Assembly (NCBI RefSeq): GCF_016461955.1
Contig: NZ_JADMNM010000001.1
Location: 469,179 to 533,178 of the forward strand
Length of the DNA: 64,000 nucleotides
Source: Qipengyuania sp. YIM B01966
GTDB lineage: Bacteria; Pseudomonadota; Alphaproteobacteria; Sphingomonadales; Sphingomonadaceae
Reading direction: 5' to 3'
Shown: positions 25,544-35,038 of the stretch, piece by piece
Numbering within the stretch: the stretch's first letter is position 1
Layout of the letters: the number at the start of each line of letters is the position of its first letter
Made by a program: the position numbers and the translations under genes
Notes under the pieces: generated by a model
Databases searched by the model: none
Seen by the model: the letters and a program-made list of their open reading frames with translations, nothing else
What the model was told of the DNA's origin: nothing

Positions 25544-27043
25544 GTGCATCGCGGTGCCGATCATAGCTGGCTGCCGGCCAAGGTGGTCGTTCTGTTACCG
25601 ATTGCGGTGCTGACGGGCATGTTCCTGTCCGGCGCCATGCTGCTCGCCCGCAGCGAGGCGCTGTCCACCCGCGAAATCGCCCTCTATATCGTGGGCAGCG
25701 GCATCGCTTACGCGCTGGCCGTTCTGCTGCTGTGCCGGTTTGGCCTGCGCCGGATAGAGAAGCTCGAGCAGATGGGACTGATCGATCCGCTCAGCCTGCT
25801 GCCCAACCGTCGTGCGCTGCATGACGATGTCCAACGCCATCTCAAGCGCCAGAATAACGTGGCGCTGGCCCTTATCGACCTTGACGGGTTCAAGCTGGTC
25901 AATGACCATCACGGGCATTTCGTCGGCGATATGTTGATCGGCGACATCGGGCAGACCCTGAGCGAGATTTGCGGCGCAACAGCGCGCGCCTACCGGCTCG
26001 GCGGCGACGAGTTCGCGGTGGTGGCGACCGGGCCGCTGGCGCCGACCATTCTCGAGGGGCTGTGCCGCTCGCTGCTGATGCGGCTGGCGACGCCGGTGGC
26101 GCTTGACGATCGCAAGATCGTCATCGGCGCATCGATCGGCATCACGCGCAGCGCAGGGCCAACCAATTCGTCTGAATTGCTGCGGCAGGCCGACCTTGCG
26201 ATGTACGCCTCCAAGCGCGGTGGCAAGATGCGCTGCACCTGGTTCGTCGAGGAGTTCGACCGCGATCTCGAAACAAATCGGGTGCTCGATGACGAGTTGC
26301 GGCGGGCACTGACCGGGGGCGAGTTGCAGGTGTTCTACCAGCCGCTGGTCGACGCCTGTACCCGCCGGGTGGTCGCGGCCGAGGCGCTGATCCGCTGGCA
26401 GCGGCCTGATGGCCGCGCTTTGGGCCCCGACGTGTTCATCCCGGTGGCCGAGGAATCGGGGCTGATCAACGCGATCGGCCTGTTCGTGTTGCGCACGGCG
26501 TGCACCGATGCACTGGAATGGGACGGCATCCGACTGTCGGTCAACATCTCGGCGGCGCAATTGCGCAATCCCGAATTCCCCATCGCGCTGGGCCAGATAC
26601 TCGAAGAAACCAGGTTCCCTGCCGAGCGCCTGGAGATCGAGATCACCGAGACCTGCCTCGTGCTCGACCCGGTGGTAGCCGAGCGCAGCCTGCGCCTGAT
26701 CCGCAGCTTCGGGGTTGATGTGGTGCTCGACGATTTCGGCACCGGCTACGCCTCAATCGGTTTCCTGCGCCAGTTCCGCTTCGAAAAGCTCAAGCTTGAC
26801 CGCTCGTTGATTGCCGAGGCGGAGGGGTGCGAAAGCAGCCGCGCGGTCATGCTGTCCTCGATCAGCGTGGCCCGGGCAATGAAAATGGACGTGACCGCCG
26901 AGGGTGTCGAAACACAGTCGCAGGCTGATCTCGCGCGCGCGGCGGGTTGCGACAATTTGCAGGGCTGGCTCTATTTCCGTGCCATGCCGGCCGCTGAACT
27001 GACGGCGCTGCTGCGCCGCACGCACGAACGGAAGATCGCATGA
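25544..27043 (+). CDS. Membrane GGDEF-EAL protein (c-di-GMP turnover)
   Basis: A 499-residue inner-membrane protein with two N-terminal helices (about 12-34 and 45-66), a GGDEF domain with the intact motif at 153-157 and an EAL domain with EALIRW at 280-285. The EAL catalytic set looks complete ([38 protein letters not shown]), so phosphodiesterase activity is likely. The usual RxxD inhibitory site before GGDEF is not present. It begins with GTG after GGGGAGAG, and its stop overlaps the chemoreceptor start as ATGA. Its place in a che operon suggests it links c-di-GMP to chemotaxis; that is inference. Confidence 0.92.
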   Translation: MHRGADHSWLPAKVVVLLPIAVLTGMFLSGAMLLARSEALSTREIALYIVGSGIAYALAVLLLCRFGLRRIEKLEQMGLIDPLSLLPNRRALHDDVQRHLKRQNNVALALIDLDGFKLVNDHHGHFVGDMLIGDIGQTLSEICGATARAYRLGGDEFAVVATGPLAPTILEGLCRSLLMRLATPVALDDRKIVIGASIGITRSAGPTNSSELLRQADLAMYASKRGGKMRCTWFVEEFDRDLETNRVLDDELRRALTGGELQVFYQPLVDACTRRVVAAEALIRWQRPDGRALGPDVFIPVAEESGLINAIGLFVLRTACTDALEWDGIRLSVNISAAQLRNPEFPIALGQILEETRFPAERLEIEITETCLVLDPVVAERSLRLIRSFGVDVVLDDFGTGYASIGFLRQFRFEKLKLDRSLIAEAEGCESSRAVMLSSISVARAMKMDVTAEGVETQSQADLARAAGCDNLQGWLYFRAMPAAELTALLRRTHERKIA

Positions 27044-28446
27044 ACGCTATCAGCAAATTTGCCGCCGTCGGCTGGAGCGAGGAGGACGCTCGCGCCTTCG
27101 ACGCCATTCAGATTAACCTTCCCGCGCCGGACCCGGAAGCGGCCCGCAAGGCCGCGCGGTATTTCGACCGTCAGCCGCTGGCCAAAAAATTCACCCAGAC
27201 GATGGGCGGCGCGGCGGCGGCGCTGGCCGTTTGCGGGATGGCCGGCTGGCTTGGCATGGTCGGTGCGCGCGGCTGGCTGGCGCCCGGCATCGTCGCCGCT
27301 CTCGAACTGGTGGTGATCATCGTTGCGACCTTTACCGTCCCCCTTTTGCTGGTGGCGCTGCAACGGATGCGCACCGAACTGGTCGAGCCCCTGCGCGTGC
27401 TGGCGGGCGAGATGCAGCGGCTGGCCGAAGGGGAGAAGGATCTCGCGATTCCCTATCGCGAACGCCATGACGAGATCGGCGATATGGCCCGGACAATGGA
27501 GGTGTTCCTGCGCGCGTCGCACCGGATTGGTCAATTGCAGAAGGAACAAGAGGCTGCGCGGCGTGAGCGTGACGCAATGCGCGCGCGGCAGGATGACGAG
27601 CTGCGCGCGTTGGCAGCGACGTTCGAGACCAGCGTCGCCGGGATCGTCGGCGGGGTCGCCAGCGCCGCCGGGCAGTTGCAGGGCACGGCAAGCGCGATGG
27701 CTGAAACCGCGCGGCGCTCATCCGCCCAGGCGGAAGCGGTGTCGCGGGCAATGGACGAAACGTCGGCCGGCGTCACCGCGGCTGCGGCAGCCAGCGACGA
27801 GTTCGCGATGTCGATCGGCGAAATCAGCCGCCAGGCCGCGAGCAGCGCAGGCCTTGCCCGCGACGCTACGCTGGCCACCGAGCGCGCCGATGCCACGCTC
27901 AGCGCGCTGTCGCTATCGGCCGAGCAGGTCGGGCAGATTGTCGAGCTGATCCGTACGATCGCCCAGCGGACCAATCTGCTGGCGCTCAATGCGTCCATCG
28001 AGGCGGCCCGCGGGGGCGAGGCCGGGCGCGGCTTCGCGGTGGTCGCGGCGGAGGTCAAGGATCTCGCCAACCAGACCAGCCGCGCGACCGAGCAGGTTGC
28101 CGAGCAGATCCGCACCATGCAGGAATCGACGTCGGACAGCGTTGGCGCCTTGCGGTCCATCGGCGAACAGGTCCAGCAGCTTGAAGCGACGGCGGTGTCG
28201 ATTGCAAGCGCGGTCGATCAGCAATCGGTCGCCGGACACAACCTTGCACGCAGCATCGACCTTGCCGCGCGCGGCGCGCAGGATGTGGCCGACAATTTCG
28301 ACCAGGTGCGCGACACTGCGCTGGCAACCGGTGCAGCGGCGAGCCAGTTGCTCGGTTCGGCAACGGAGATGGGCCGTCAGTCCAATGCGCTCAGCGACCA
28401 GGTTGACCGGTTCCTGCGCCATGTACGATCCCAGGGCGCGACCTAA
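27040..28446 (+). CDS. Methyl-accepting chemotaxis protein lacking a periplasmic sensor domain
   Basis: A 468-residue chemoreceptor. About 50 cytoplasmic residues come first, then two membrane helices (about 56-76 and 82-106) separated by only a few residues, so there is no periplasmic ligand domain. A HAMP domain follows ([19 protein letters not shown]), then a coiled-coil signalling domain with the conserved hairpin tip [20 protein letters not shown] and [15 protein letters not shown]. It is the last gene of the che operon and overlaps the GGDEF-EAL gene by 4 bp. The signal it senses would have to be cytoplasmic or within the membrane, or relayed by another protein. Confidence 0.93.
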   Translation: MNAISKFAAVGWSEEDARAFDAIQINLPAPDPEAARKAARYFDRQPLAKKFTQTMGGAAAALAVCGMAGWLGMVGARGWLAPGIVAALELVVIIVATFTVPLLLVALQRMRTELVEPLRVLAGEMQRLAEGEKDLAIPYRERHDEIGDMARTMEVFLRASHRIGQLQKEQEAARRERDAMRARQDDELRALAATFETSVAGIVGGVASAAGQLQGTASAMAETARRSSAQAEAVSRAMDETSAGVTAAAAASDEFAMSIGEISRQAASSAGLARDATLATERADATLSALSLSAEQVGQIVELIRTIAQRTNLLALNASIEAARGGEAGRGFAVVAAEVKDLANQTSRATEQVAEQIRTMQESTSDSVGALRSIGEQVQQLEATAVSIASAVDQQSVAGHNLARSIDLAARGAQDVADNFDQVRDTALATGAAASQLLGSATEMGRQSNALSDQVDRFLRHVRSQGAT

Positions 28447-28450
28447 GAAA

Positions 28451-28485
28451 AAAGGCCCGGACGGATAAACCGGCCGGGCCTGTAA
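28451..28485. terminator. Hairpin after the che operon, possibly bidirectional
   Basis: AGGCCCGG (28453-28460) pairs perfectly with CCGGGCCT (28474-28481). On the plus strand no T-run follows, but the A-tract just upstream gives a six-T run on the minus strand, so as an intrinsic terminator it is stronger for leftward transcription. It probably ends the che operon transcript. Confidence 0.6.
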
Positions 28486-28671
28486 AGTCTTGGGAGAGGA
28501 TGCCTGAAAGGCCCCACCTATCTGGGCCATGACGTTTTTGTTCGCAAGTGCGAAAACCACACTGCCTGTTGCGTTTGGCGCAACAATCATTGCGTATCAT
28601 GTCATCCGCCTGATAATCATAAACTTTATCTGATTTCGCGAAGCTTCCGCCCGCCGTTCTATATCGCTCAC
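28486..28671 (+). other. Gene-free gap with several small inverted repeats
   Basis: The 314 bp between the chemoreceptor and scoA hold no convincing gene. In order I see GGCCC/GGGCC (28510-28528), TTCGCA-AG-TGCGAA (28541-28554), TGTTGCG-TTTGG-CGCAACA (28567-28585) and a TGATAATCAT at 28611-28620 that resembles the Fur-like site before the siderophore receptor. The AT-rich stretch from 28600 to 28640 could hold the scoA promoter, but I cannot fix a -35/-10 pair. Confidence 0.45.
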
Positions 28672-28688
28672 ATGGTGCAGCGCACCAT
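28672..28688 (+). promoter_or_regulatory. Perfect 17-bp palindrome upstream of scoA
   Basis: ATGGTGC-AGC-GCACCAT: seven-base arms around a three-base centre, about 72 bp before the scoA start. It resembles the TGC/GCA-type palindromes bound by the polyhydroxyalkanoate regulator PhaR in other alphaproteobacteria (from memory, not checked). An operator for the CoA-transferase operon is a reasonable guess. Confidence 0.5.
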
Positions 28689-28760
28689 TTAACCTGCTGC
28701 ATCGCCGGGCGTGACAGGTCTGCTGCCATCTTCTAGACAAGCGTGGCAAGCGGAGAACCC

Positions 28761-29468
28761 ATGAAGAAGCTTTTCCCTGATGCCGCCAGCGCCCTCCAAG
28801 GCGTGCTGCGCAACGACATGGTCATCGCCAGCGGCGGATTTGGCCTTTGCGGTATCCCCGATCGCCTGCTCGACGCGATCCGCGAGAGCGGCGTGACCGG
28901 GCTGACCTTTGCCAGCAATAATGCGGGAATTGACAATGAGGGCATCGGCAAGCTGCTGCGCACGCGGCAGGTGAAGAAGATGATCTCGTCCTATGTGGGC
29001 GAGAACAAGGAATTTGAGCGGCAGTACCTCTCGGGCGAACTGGAGGTCGAGTTCTGCCCGCAGGGCACGCTGGCCGAGCGGATGCGCGCCGGAGGAGCGG
29101 GCATACCCGGCTTCTACACCAAGACGGGCGTCGGCACGCTGGTGGCCGAGCGCAAGGAAGTAAAGCGCTTCGGCGGCGAGGATTACATCCTCGAACATGG
29201 CATCTTTGCCGACCTTGCGATCGTCAAGGCGTGGAAGGCGGACGAAACGGGCAATCTCGTATTCCGCAAGACCGCGCGGAATTTCAATCTGCCGGCGGCC
29301 ACGTGCGGCAAGGTCTGCGTGGTCGAGGTGGAAGAGATCGTCCCGGCCGGCGCGCTCGATCCCGACTGCATCCATCTGCCCGGCGTCTATGTCCAGCGGA
29401 TGATCGTCGGCGCGCCGTACGACAAGAAGATCGAATTCGTCACCACCCGGCCGCGTGAGGCGGCCTGA
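28761..29468 (+). CDS. scoA: 3-oxoacid CoA-transferase subunit A
   Basis: Alpha subunit of the two-component enzyme that moves CoA between succinyl-CoA and acetoacetate. The 235 residues match the family's length and carry the N-terminal GGFGLCGIPD CoA-binding motif, LTFASNNAGIDNEGIG, SYVGENKEFERQYLSGELEVEF and GGAGIPGFYTKTGVGT. The ATG follows GCGGAG; a short upstream in-frame extension is not typical of the family. The beta subunit is not directly next but one gene further on. Confidence 0.94.
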   Translation: MKKLFPDAASALQGVLRNDMVIASGGFGLCGIPDRLLDAIRESGVTGLTFASNNAGIDNEGIGKLLRTRQVKKMISSYVGENKEFERQYLSGELEVEFCPQGTLAERMRAGGAGIPGFYTKTGVGTLVAERKEVKRFGGEDYILEHGIFADLAIVKAWKADETGNLVFRKTARNFNLPAATCGKVCVVEVEEIVPAGALDPDCIHLPGVYVQRMIVGAPYDKKIEFVTTRPREAA

Positions 29469-29472
29469 CGCG

Positions 29473-30342
29473 ATGCAGCTGCCGGTGTCACGCTGGCTGC
29501 TGGCAGGCGCGGCGCCGCTGCTGCTCGGCGGCTGCGTTGCCGCAGTCGCGCCGATTGTCGGCGGGGGGATTTTCGTCGGCAAGCAGATCAAGGACGAGGT
29601 CGCTGAACGGCGCGCCTTGCGCGAAGGCGCGGCGGCCCTGCGCGCCGCTACGCCTGCGGCCGTCCCGGTCGAGGAAGGCGACCCAGGGCTGCCCGGCGTC
29701 GAACCGGTAGAGGCGCGGCTGACCGACCTGACCGAATTGCCGCCACCCACGGCAGCCGACATCCTCCCGCAGGGCGCAGCGGGGGGTAGCACCGCCTATG
29801 CCGCTTTTGCCGCGCGCGCGATGGAACTGGCCGCGGCCGATCCCCTCAGCGCCCGGCGCCGCTCGGCCGTACTGGCCGACCCCGCCAGCCTCAGGCCCAC
29901 CACTCGCCCCTGCGGGCTGCAGCGCGGCGCGGTGTTGGTCGATCTCGACCCAGCCGGGGCGCTGTTCGACGCCGCGCGTGCGCAAACGCAAGCAGGCGAT
30001 GCCGGTCTCGCCGCAGCTCTAGCCAATCTGCGCGCAGCGGATATCGAGATCGTCTGGCTGTCGGGCCTGCCGTGGATTGCCGAGGAGGAACTGCGCGGCC
30101 TGCTCGCCGCGCGCGGGCTCGACCCGGCGGGCGCCGACCGTATCGCGCTGCTGCAGACCGGCGAGGATAAACCCGCCGCGCGTGAGCGGGCGCTGGCGGG
30201 GCGCTGCCTGCAGGCGGTACTGGGCGACGATCGCGCGGATTTCGACCCGCTGTTTCAATATCTCCGGCGCCCCGAGGCTGCCGCATCGCTTGACGCGCTG
30301 CTCGGCGATGTGTGGTTCCTCGTGCCGACCCCATTGCAATAA
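29473..30342 (+). CDS. HAD-fold lipoprotein between the two CoA-transferase subunits
   Basis: A 289-residue predicted lipoprotein: hydrophobic signal then lipobox LLLGGC. The distal half shows all four haloacid-dehalogenase motifs in order: I as VLVDLDPAG (DxD), II as IVWLSGLP (Ser), III as a Lys in GEDKPAARERA, IV as LGDDRADFD. This suggests an envelope-anchored acid-phosphatase-like protein, although motif I lacks the usual Thr. It starts 4 bp after scoA and ends 9 bp before scoB, so it must be co-transcribed with them. I know of no established link between such a protein and CoA transfer. Confidence 0.75.
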   Translation: MQLPVSRWLLAGAAPLLLGGCVAAVAPIVGGGIFVGKQIKDEVAERRALREGAAALRAATPAAVPVEEGDPGLPGVEPVEARLTDLTELPPPTAADILPQGAAGGSTAYAAFAARAMELAAADPLSARRRSAVLADPASLRPTTRPCGLQRGAVLVDLDPAGALFDAARAQTQAGDAGLAAALANLRAADIEIVWLSGLPWIAEEELRGLLAARGLDPAGADRIALLQTGEDKPAARERALAGRCLQAVLGDDRADFDPLFQYLRRPEAAASLDALLGDVWFLVPTPLQ

Positions 30343-30351
30343 GGACATTTC

Positions 30352-31014
30352 ATGGCGAGCGACCCCACCCCCCGGCCGGCCGGCTGGACCCGTGACCAGA
30401 TGGCTGCCCGCGCCGCACAGGAGCTTGAGGACGGGTTCTACGTCAATCTCGGCATCGGCATCCCGACGCTGGTCGCTAACCATATTCCCACAGGGATGCA
30501 GGTGACCCTGCAATCGGAAAACGGGATGCTCGGCATTGGCCCCTTCCCCTACGAGGGCGAGGAAGACGCCGACCTGATCAATGCCGGCAAGCAGACGATC
30601 AGCGAATTGCCCCACAGCGCCTATTTCGACAGCGCGGCCAGCTTCGCGATGATCCGGGGCGGGCATATCGACTTGACCGTACTCGGCGCGATGGAGGTCG
30701 CGGAAAATGGCGACATCGCCAACTGGATGATCCCGGGCAAGATGATCAAGGGCATGGGCGGGGCAATGGATCTGGTCGCGGGGGTCAAGAAGATCATCGT
30801 GGTGATGGAGCACACCGCCAAGGATGGCAGCCCCAAATTCATCCCCGAATGCACCCTGCCGCTGACGGGCCGCAATGTGGTCGACATGATCATTACCGAT
30901 CTCGCCGTGTTTCAGCGGGCCGACCATGCCAGCCCCTTCCGCCTGATCGAAACCGCCCCGGGCGTCAGCGCGGACGAGGTCGCCGCCAAGACCACCGCGC
31001 ATTACCTCGCCTGA
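30352..31014 (+). CDS. scoB: 3-oxoacid CoA-transferase subunit B
   Basis: Beta subunit that carries the catalytic glutamate, here in [13 protein letters not shown]. The 220 residues also show [47 protein letters not shown] and [11 protein letters not shown], all standard for the family. Together with scoA it should allow ketone-body or polyhydroxybutyrate-derived acetoacetate to enter acetyl-CoA metabolism. The subunits are split by an 870 bp lipoprotein gene. Confidence 0.95.
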   Translation: MASDPTPRPAGWTRDQMAARAAQELEDGFYVNLGIGIPTLVANHIPTGMQVTLQSENGMLGIGPFPYEGEEDADLINAGKQTISELPHSAYFDSAASFAMIRGGHIDLTVLGAMEVAENGDIANWMIPGKMIKGMGGAMDLVAGVKKIIVVMEHTAKDGSPKFIPECTLPLTGRNVVDMIITDLAVFQRADHASPFRLIETAPGVSADEVAAKTTAHYLA

Positions 31015-31023
31015 GCACCCGCA

Positions 31024-32151
31024 ATGTGGCTCAGCGAACCACGTAACACTCGTGCGCCGCTGGCGGGGCTCAAGGTGCTCGAACTGGCGCGTGTGCTGGC
31101 CGGGCCGTGGGCGGGCCAGATCCTGGCCGATCTAGGGGCCGACGTCATCAAGGTCGAAGGACCCGAGGGAGATGGCACACGCCAGTGGGGCCCGCCGTGG
31201 ATCGAGCATGATGGCGAGCGCAGCGCCGCCTATTACCATTCGGCCAATCGCGGGAAGCGCAGCATCACCGCCGATTTCGGCGCGGCGAACGATCTGGCGC
31301 GGGTGAAGACGCTGGCCGCCGGGGCCGATGTGGTGATCGAGAACTTCAAGACCGGCGCGCTGGCCAAATTCGGGCTCGACTATGCGGCGCTTGCCGCCAC
31401 CAACCCGCGTCTCGTCTATTGTTCGATCACCGGTTTCGGGCAAACCGGGCCGCGCGCGGGCGAGGCGGGGTACGATTTCGTCATTCAGGCGATGAGCGGG
31501 TTCATGGCATTGACCGGCGAGCCCGATGGTCAGCCGATGAAGATGGGCGTGTCGATCAGCGACCTTGCCTGCGGGCTCTATAGCGTGATCGGCATCCAGG
31601 CGGCGCTGGCGATGCGCGAGCGGACTGGGCGCGGCCAGCATGTCGACATGGCGCTGCTCGATTGTTCAGTCGTGCTGCTCGCCAGCCAGTCGATGCATTA
31701 CCTCGCCACCGGCGACAATCCGCCGCGGATGGGCAATGCGCACGCCCAGGTCAGCGCCTATGGCGTGTTCCCGGTCAGAGGCGGCGAGGTGGTGCTGGCA
31801 CCGGCCAATGACGGTCTGTTCAGGAAGCTCCTGACCGTGCTCGGCCGCGACGATCTGCTGGCCGATCCGCGTTTCGCGACCAATGCCGACCGGCTTGCCA
31901 ATCGCGCCGTGCTGGATGCCTTGATTGCCAAAGCAACCGCCCAGCGCGATGGTGAGGACCTGCTGGCGGCCTGCGCGGCGGCGGGCATTCCGGCCGGGCC
32001 GATCCATTCGGTCGACCAGGCATTGGCCGACCGGCAGACCGCAGCGCGCGGGATGCTGATCAAGCTGGACGGTATCCCAGGCGTGCGCAGCCCGCTCACC
32101 TTTTCCGAGGCCGAACTGGCGCTCGACCACCCGTCACCCAGACGGGCCTAG
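31024..32151 (+). CDS. CaiB/BaiF family (class III) CoA-transferase
   Basis: A 375-residue class III CoA-transferase. Typical segments are [58 protein letters not shown], the catalytic aspartate in [12 protein letters not shown] and [12 protein letters not shown]. The family includes formyl-CoA, succinyl-CoA and carnitine CoA-transferases and racemases, so the substrate is open. It follows scoB by 9 bp and probably ends this operon. Its TAG stop shares CTAG at 32148-32151 with the convergent metK. Confidence 0.93.
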   Translation: MWLSEPRNTRAPLAGLKVLELARVLAGPWAGQILADLGADVIKVEGPEGDGTRQWGPPWIEHDGERSAAYYHSANRGKRSITADFGAANDLARVKTLAAGADVVIENFKTGALAKFGLDYAALAATNPRLVYCSITGFGQTGPRAGEAGYDFVIQAMSGFMALTGEPDGQPMKMGVSISDLACGLYSVIGIQAALAMRERTGRGQHVDMALLDCSVVLLASQSMHYLATGDNPPRMGNAHAQVSAYGVFPVRGGEVVLAPANDGLFRKLLTVLGRDDLLADPRFATNADRLANRAVLDALIAKATAQRDGEDLLAACAAAGIPAGPIHSVDQALADRQTAARGMLIKLDGIPGVRSPLTFSEAELALDHPSPRRA

Positions 32152-33353
32152 CCCAGCGCTTCCTTCAGCGCGTCGACCAGATCGGTCCGCTCCCACGGGA
32201 ACAGATCGCCTTCGGGCTTGCGCCCGAAATGGCCATAGGCGGCAGTCTGGCGATAGATCGGCTTGTTGAGCCCCAGATGCGTGCGGATCGCGCGCGGCGT
32301 CAGCCCGCCGAGCGCCTCGATTCCGAGGATCGCCTGCTCGATCCGGTCGTCGCCGACCGTGCCGGTGTCATGCGTGTCGACATAGAGCGACAGCGGCTTC
32401 GACACCCCGATCGCATAGGCGAGCTGAATGGTGCAGCGCGTCGCATAACCGGCGGCAACGATATTCTTGGCGAGGTAACGCGCGATATAGGCAGCCGAGC
32501 GGTCCACCTTGGTCGGATCCTTGCCCGAAAACGCACCGCCGCCATGCGGGGCCGCGCCGCCATAGGTATCGACAATGATCTTGCGCCCGGTCAGCCCGGC
32601 ATCGCCATCGGGGCCACCAATTTCGAAGCTGCCGGTCGGGTTGATGTGATATTGGCTCTCGCGCAGCAGCACCGGCGGGATCACGTCGGCCACCACGCGC
32701 TTCACATAAGCGTGCAGTTCGGCCTCTTTCTCGCCCTCGTCATAACCGGCCGCATGCTGAGTGGAGACGACAACTGCCGTTGCCGCGACCGGCAGGCTGC
32801 CTTCGTAGCGCAAGGTCACCTGGCTCTTGGCATCGGGTTCGAGGAACGGCGCCGCGCCCGAATGCCGGTCAGCCGCCATCCGTTCGAGAATCTTGTGGCT
32901 GTAATAGAGCGTCGCCGGCATCAGATCAGGGGTTTCGTCGGTCGCGTAACCGAACATTATACCCTGATCGCCCGCGCCTTCATCCTTGTTGCCGCTGGCA
33001 TCGACGCCTTGCGCGATGTGCGCGGATTGGCCGTGCAGGCGGTTCAGGAATTCGAACTTGTCCCAGTGAAAGCCATCCTGCTCATAGCCGATTTCGCGCA
33101 CCGTCCGGCGCACAGTCTGCTCGATTTCTTCCTGCGCGCCGGGCACCCATTGGCCGTTCTCGTACACGCCCTTGCAGCGTATTTCGCCCGCCAATGCGAC
33201 GAATTGCGTGGTGGTCAGCGTCTCGCAGGCGATCCGCGCCTCGGGGTCTTTCGACAGGAACAGATCGACGATCGCATCCGAAATCTGGTCGGCGACCTTG
33301 TCGGGATGTCCTTCCGAAACGCTTTCGGACGTGAACAGATAATCGGCGCGCAT
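32148..33353 (-). CDS. metK: S-adenosylmethionine synthetase
   Basis: Makes SAM from methionine and ATP. The 401-residue protein contains [30 protein letters not shown], the [15 protein letters not shown] hexapeptide region and [19 protein letters not shown]. The ATG at 33353 matches the family N-terminus and is preceded by GAGG; the frame continues upstream only as antisense noise. It lies 41 bp after lnt on the same strand. I saw no recognisable SAM riboswitch in that gap. Confidence 0.97.
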   Translation of the reverse strand: MRADYLFTSESVSEGHPDKVADQISDAIVDLFLSKDPEARIACETLTTTQFVALAGEIRCKGVYENGQWVPGAQEEIEQTVRRTVREIGYEQDGFHWDKFEFLNRLHGQSAHIAQGVDASGNKDEGAGDQGIMFGYATDETPDLMPATLYYSHKILERMAADRHSGAAPFLEPDAKSQVTLRYEGSLPVAATAVVVSTQHAAGYDEGEKEAELHAYVKRVVADVIPPVLLRESQYHINPTGSFEIGGPDGDAGLTGRKIIVDTYGGAAPHGGGAFSGKDPTKVDRSAAYIARYLAKNIVAAGYATRCTIQLAYAIGVSKPLSLYVDTHDTGTVGDDRIEQAILGIEALGGLTPRAIRTHLGLNKPIYRQTAAYGHFGRKPEGDLFPWERTDLVDALKEALG

Positions 33354-33394
33354 GAGAGCCTCATATAAGGATATCGTTAAATGTGCATGGCGCT

Positions 33395-34996
33395 CTAGGC
33401 GCGGCGCCGCCGCATGGCAAGCAGCAGCGCGGCCAGCAGCGCCGCCGCCAGGCCAAGCGGCAGCGCGTTGCCCAGCCGGGCAAACAGGGTAGCTGGCAGA
33501 GCAGGCGGTACCCATCCGTCCACCCGTGCCGCGCGGCCTCGACCGATATGTTCGCGCACCACGCCGCGCGCGTCGATTACCGCACTGATTCCGGTGGTGG
33601 TGGCGCGCAGCACGGGAAGCCCTTCCTCGATCGCGCGCATCCGCGCCTGCGCCAGATGCTGTGGCGGGCCCCAGGCGCCGAACCAGCCATCATTGGACGG
33701 GTTGAAGAGGTAATCGGGGCGGTTCGCGCGATCGACTACTTGCCCCGAAAAGACGATTTCGTAGCAGATCTGCATCCCGGCCCGCCCCCACGGCCCCAGG
33801 TCGAGCGTTTGCGGCCCCGGCCCAGGAATGAAGTCGAGCGTTCCGGCCACCAGCCGCGACAGGCCCAGCGGGGCGAGGATGGAGCGCAAAGGCAGATATT
33901 CCCCGCCCGGGACCAGATGCGCCTTGGCATAGGAGCCGGCAAATTGCCCTTCATGCGTCAGCGCAGTGACCGAATTATACGCCCCGACCGCGCGCCCGTT
34001 CTGCACCTCCAGATCGACCGCCCCGGTCAGCAGCAGGCTGCCCGCGCCAATTGTCTGGCCGATCCGCCAGCGCGCATAACGCGGGTCGCCGCCCGCGGTC
34101 ATGCGGTCATAATAGATTTGCGGATAGCCATCGCGCAGGAAATCGGGGACGGCCGATTCCGGCCACAGCACCAGTCGGAGGCCTTCATCACGGCGCGGCG
34201 AGGTCAGGGCGGCGATAGTGCCAAACTGGCTTTCAAACTTCGCCGGATCGTCGATCTCTTCTTGCCGCAGATTGGGCTGCACCAGAGAATAGGCGACCGC
34301 TCCGGGGGCCGCGGGCGGCGAAGGCCAATACATGCCTGCGGCGAGCAGCAATGTCGCCACTGCCAGGCGAAGACGCCGTCCCTGCGCGGCCAGCGCAGCA
34401 AGCCCCGTGCCGAGCGCAACCACGAGGCCGGAAAGACCATAGGTGCCGAGCCAGGGCAGCAAGGCAGCTAGGCCGGGCCGGTCCCAGCCGCCCAGCAGGC
34501 TCAGCCCGAGCGGGGCCCACGCATAGCCGGTGAAGACCCAGCTTCTCAGCCATTCGGTTAGCACCCACAGCGCCGCAAGCGCCAAGCCGGTGGTCACCAG
34601 GCCGCGCCGTCCTGCCACAAACGCCGCACCGGCCGCCGCCATCGCCGGATACAGCGCCAGGAACGCCGCCAGCCCGATCACCGCCACCCAGCCGAGCGCG
34701 GCGGGCATCTGAGCCTGATAGGTAAATGCGGTCGCGATCCAGTTATTGGTCAGCGCGAAATGGGTGAACCCGAACGCCCAGCCAAGCCCGAACGCGGCAC
34801 GCGGACGCGGCGCTCGTGTTATCAGCCAGACCAGTGCGGCAACCGCCAGCAATGTCGCCGGCCACAAGGCCAGCGGGGGAAAGCCGCATGCGGCCAGCAG
34901 GCCGCACAACGCCGCCGCGAGGTGCGACCGGGTGGCAGCAAGCGCGCTTAACCGCGCTGGCAGGGCGCGGGATCGGGGTGTGTCGAGCGGCACCAT
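33395..34996 (-). CDS. lnt: Apolipoprotein N-acyltransferase Lnt
   Basis: Adds the third acyl chain to lipoproteins in the inner membrane. The 533 residues comprise about seven membrane helices in the N-terminal half and a periplasmic nitrilase-type domain with the catalytic Glu in [10 protein letters not shown], Lys in [14 protein letters not shown] and Cys in [11 protein letters not shown], followed by a final C-terminal membrane helix. [17 protein letters not shown] is the family's substrate loop. It is upstream of metK in the same transcription unit. Confidence 0.95.
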   Translation of the reverse strand: MVPLDTPRSRALPARLSALAATRSHLAAALCGLLAACGFPPLALWPATLLAVAALVWLITRAPRPRAAFGLGWAFGFTHFALTNNWIATAFTYQAQMPAALGWVAVIGLAAFLALYPAMAAAGAAFVAGRRGLVTTGLALAALWVLTEWLRSWVFTGYAWAPLGLSLLGGWDRPGLAALLPWLGTYGLSGLVVALGTGLAALAAQGRRLRLAVATLLLAAGMYWPSPPAAPGAVAYSLVQPNLRQEEIDDPAKFESQFGTIAALTSPRRDEGLRLVLWPESAVPDFLRDGYPQIYYDRMTAGGDPRYARWRIGQTIGAGSLLLTGAVDLEVQNGRAVGAYNSVTALTHEGQFAGSYAKAHLVPGGEYLPLRSILAPLGLSRLVAGTLDFIPGPGPQTLDLGPWGRAGMQICYEIVFSGQVVDRANRPDYLFNPSNDGWFGAWGPPQHLAQARMRAIEEGLPVLRATTTGISAVIDARGVVREHIGRGRAARVDGWVPPALPATLFARLGNALPLGLAAALLAALLLAMRRRRA

Positions 34997-35038
34997 GATG
35001 CGCGGGCGGTAAACAGGCGAGCAGACCGCGCGCGCCGT

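Noticed and set aside
28391..28729. 112-codon open frame on the minus strand in the gap before scoA
   Set aside because: Crosses a terminator hairpin, has no ribosome-binding site and no recognisable composition.
33354..33394. SAM-responsive riboswitch before metK
   Set aside because: The gap is only 41 bp and contains no recognisable aptamer structure.
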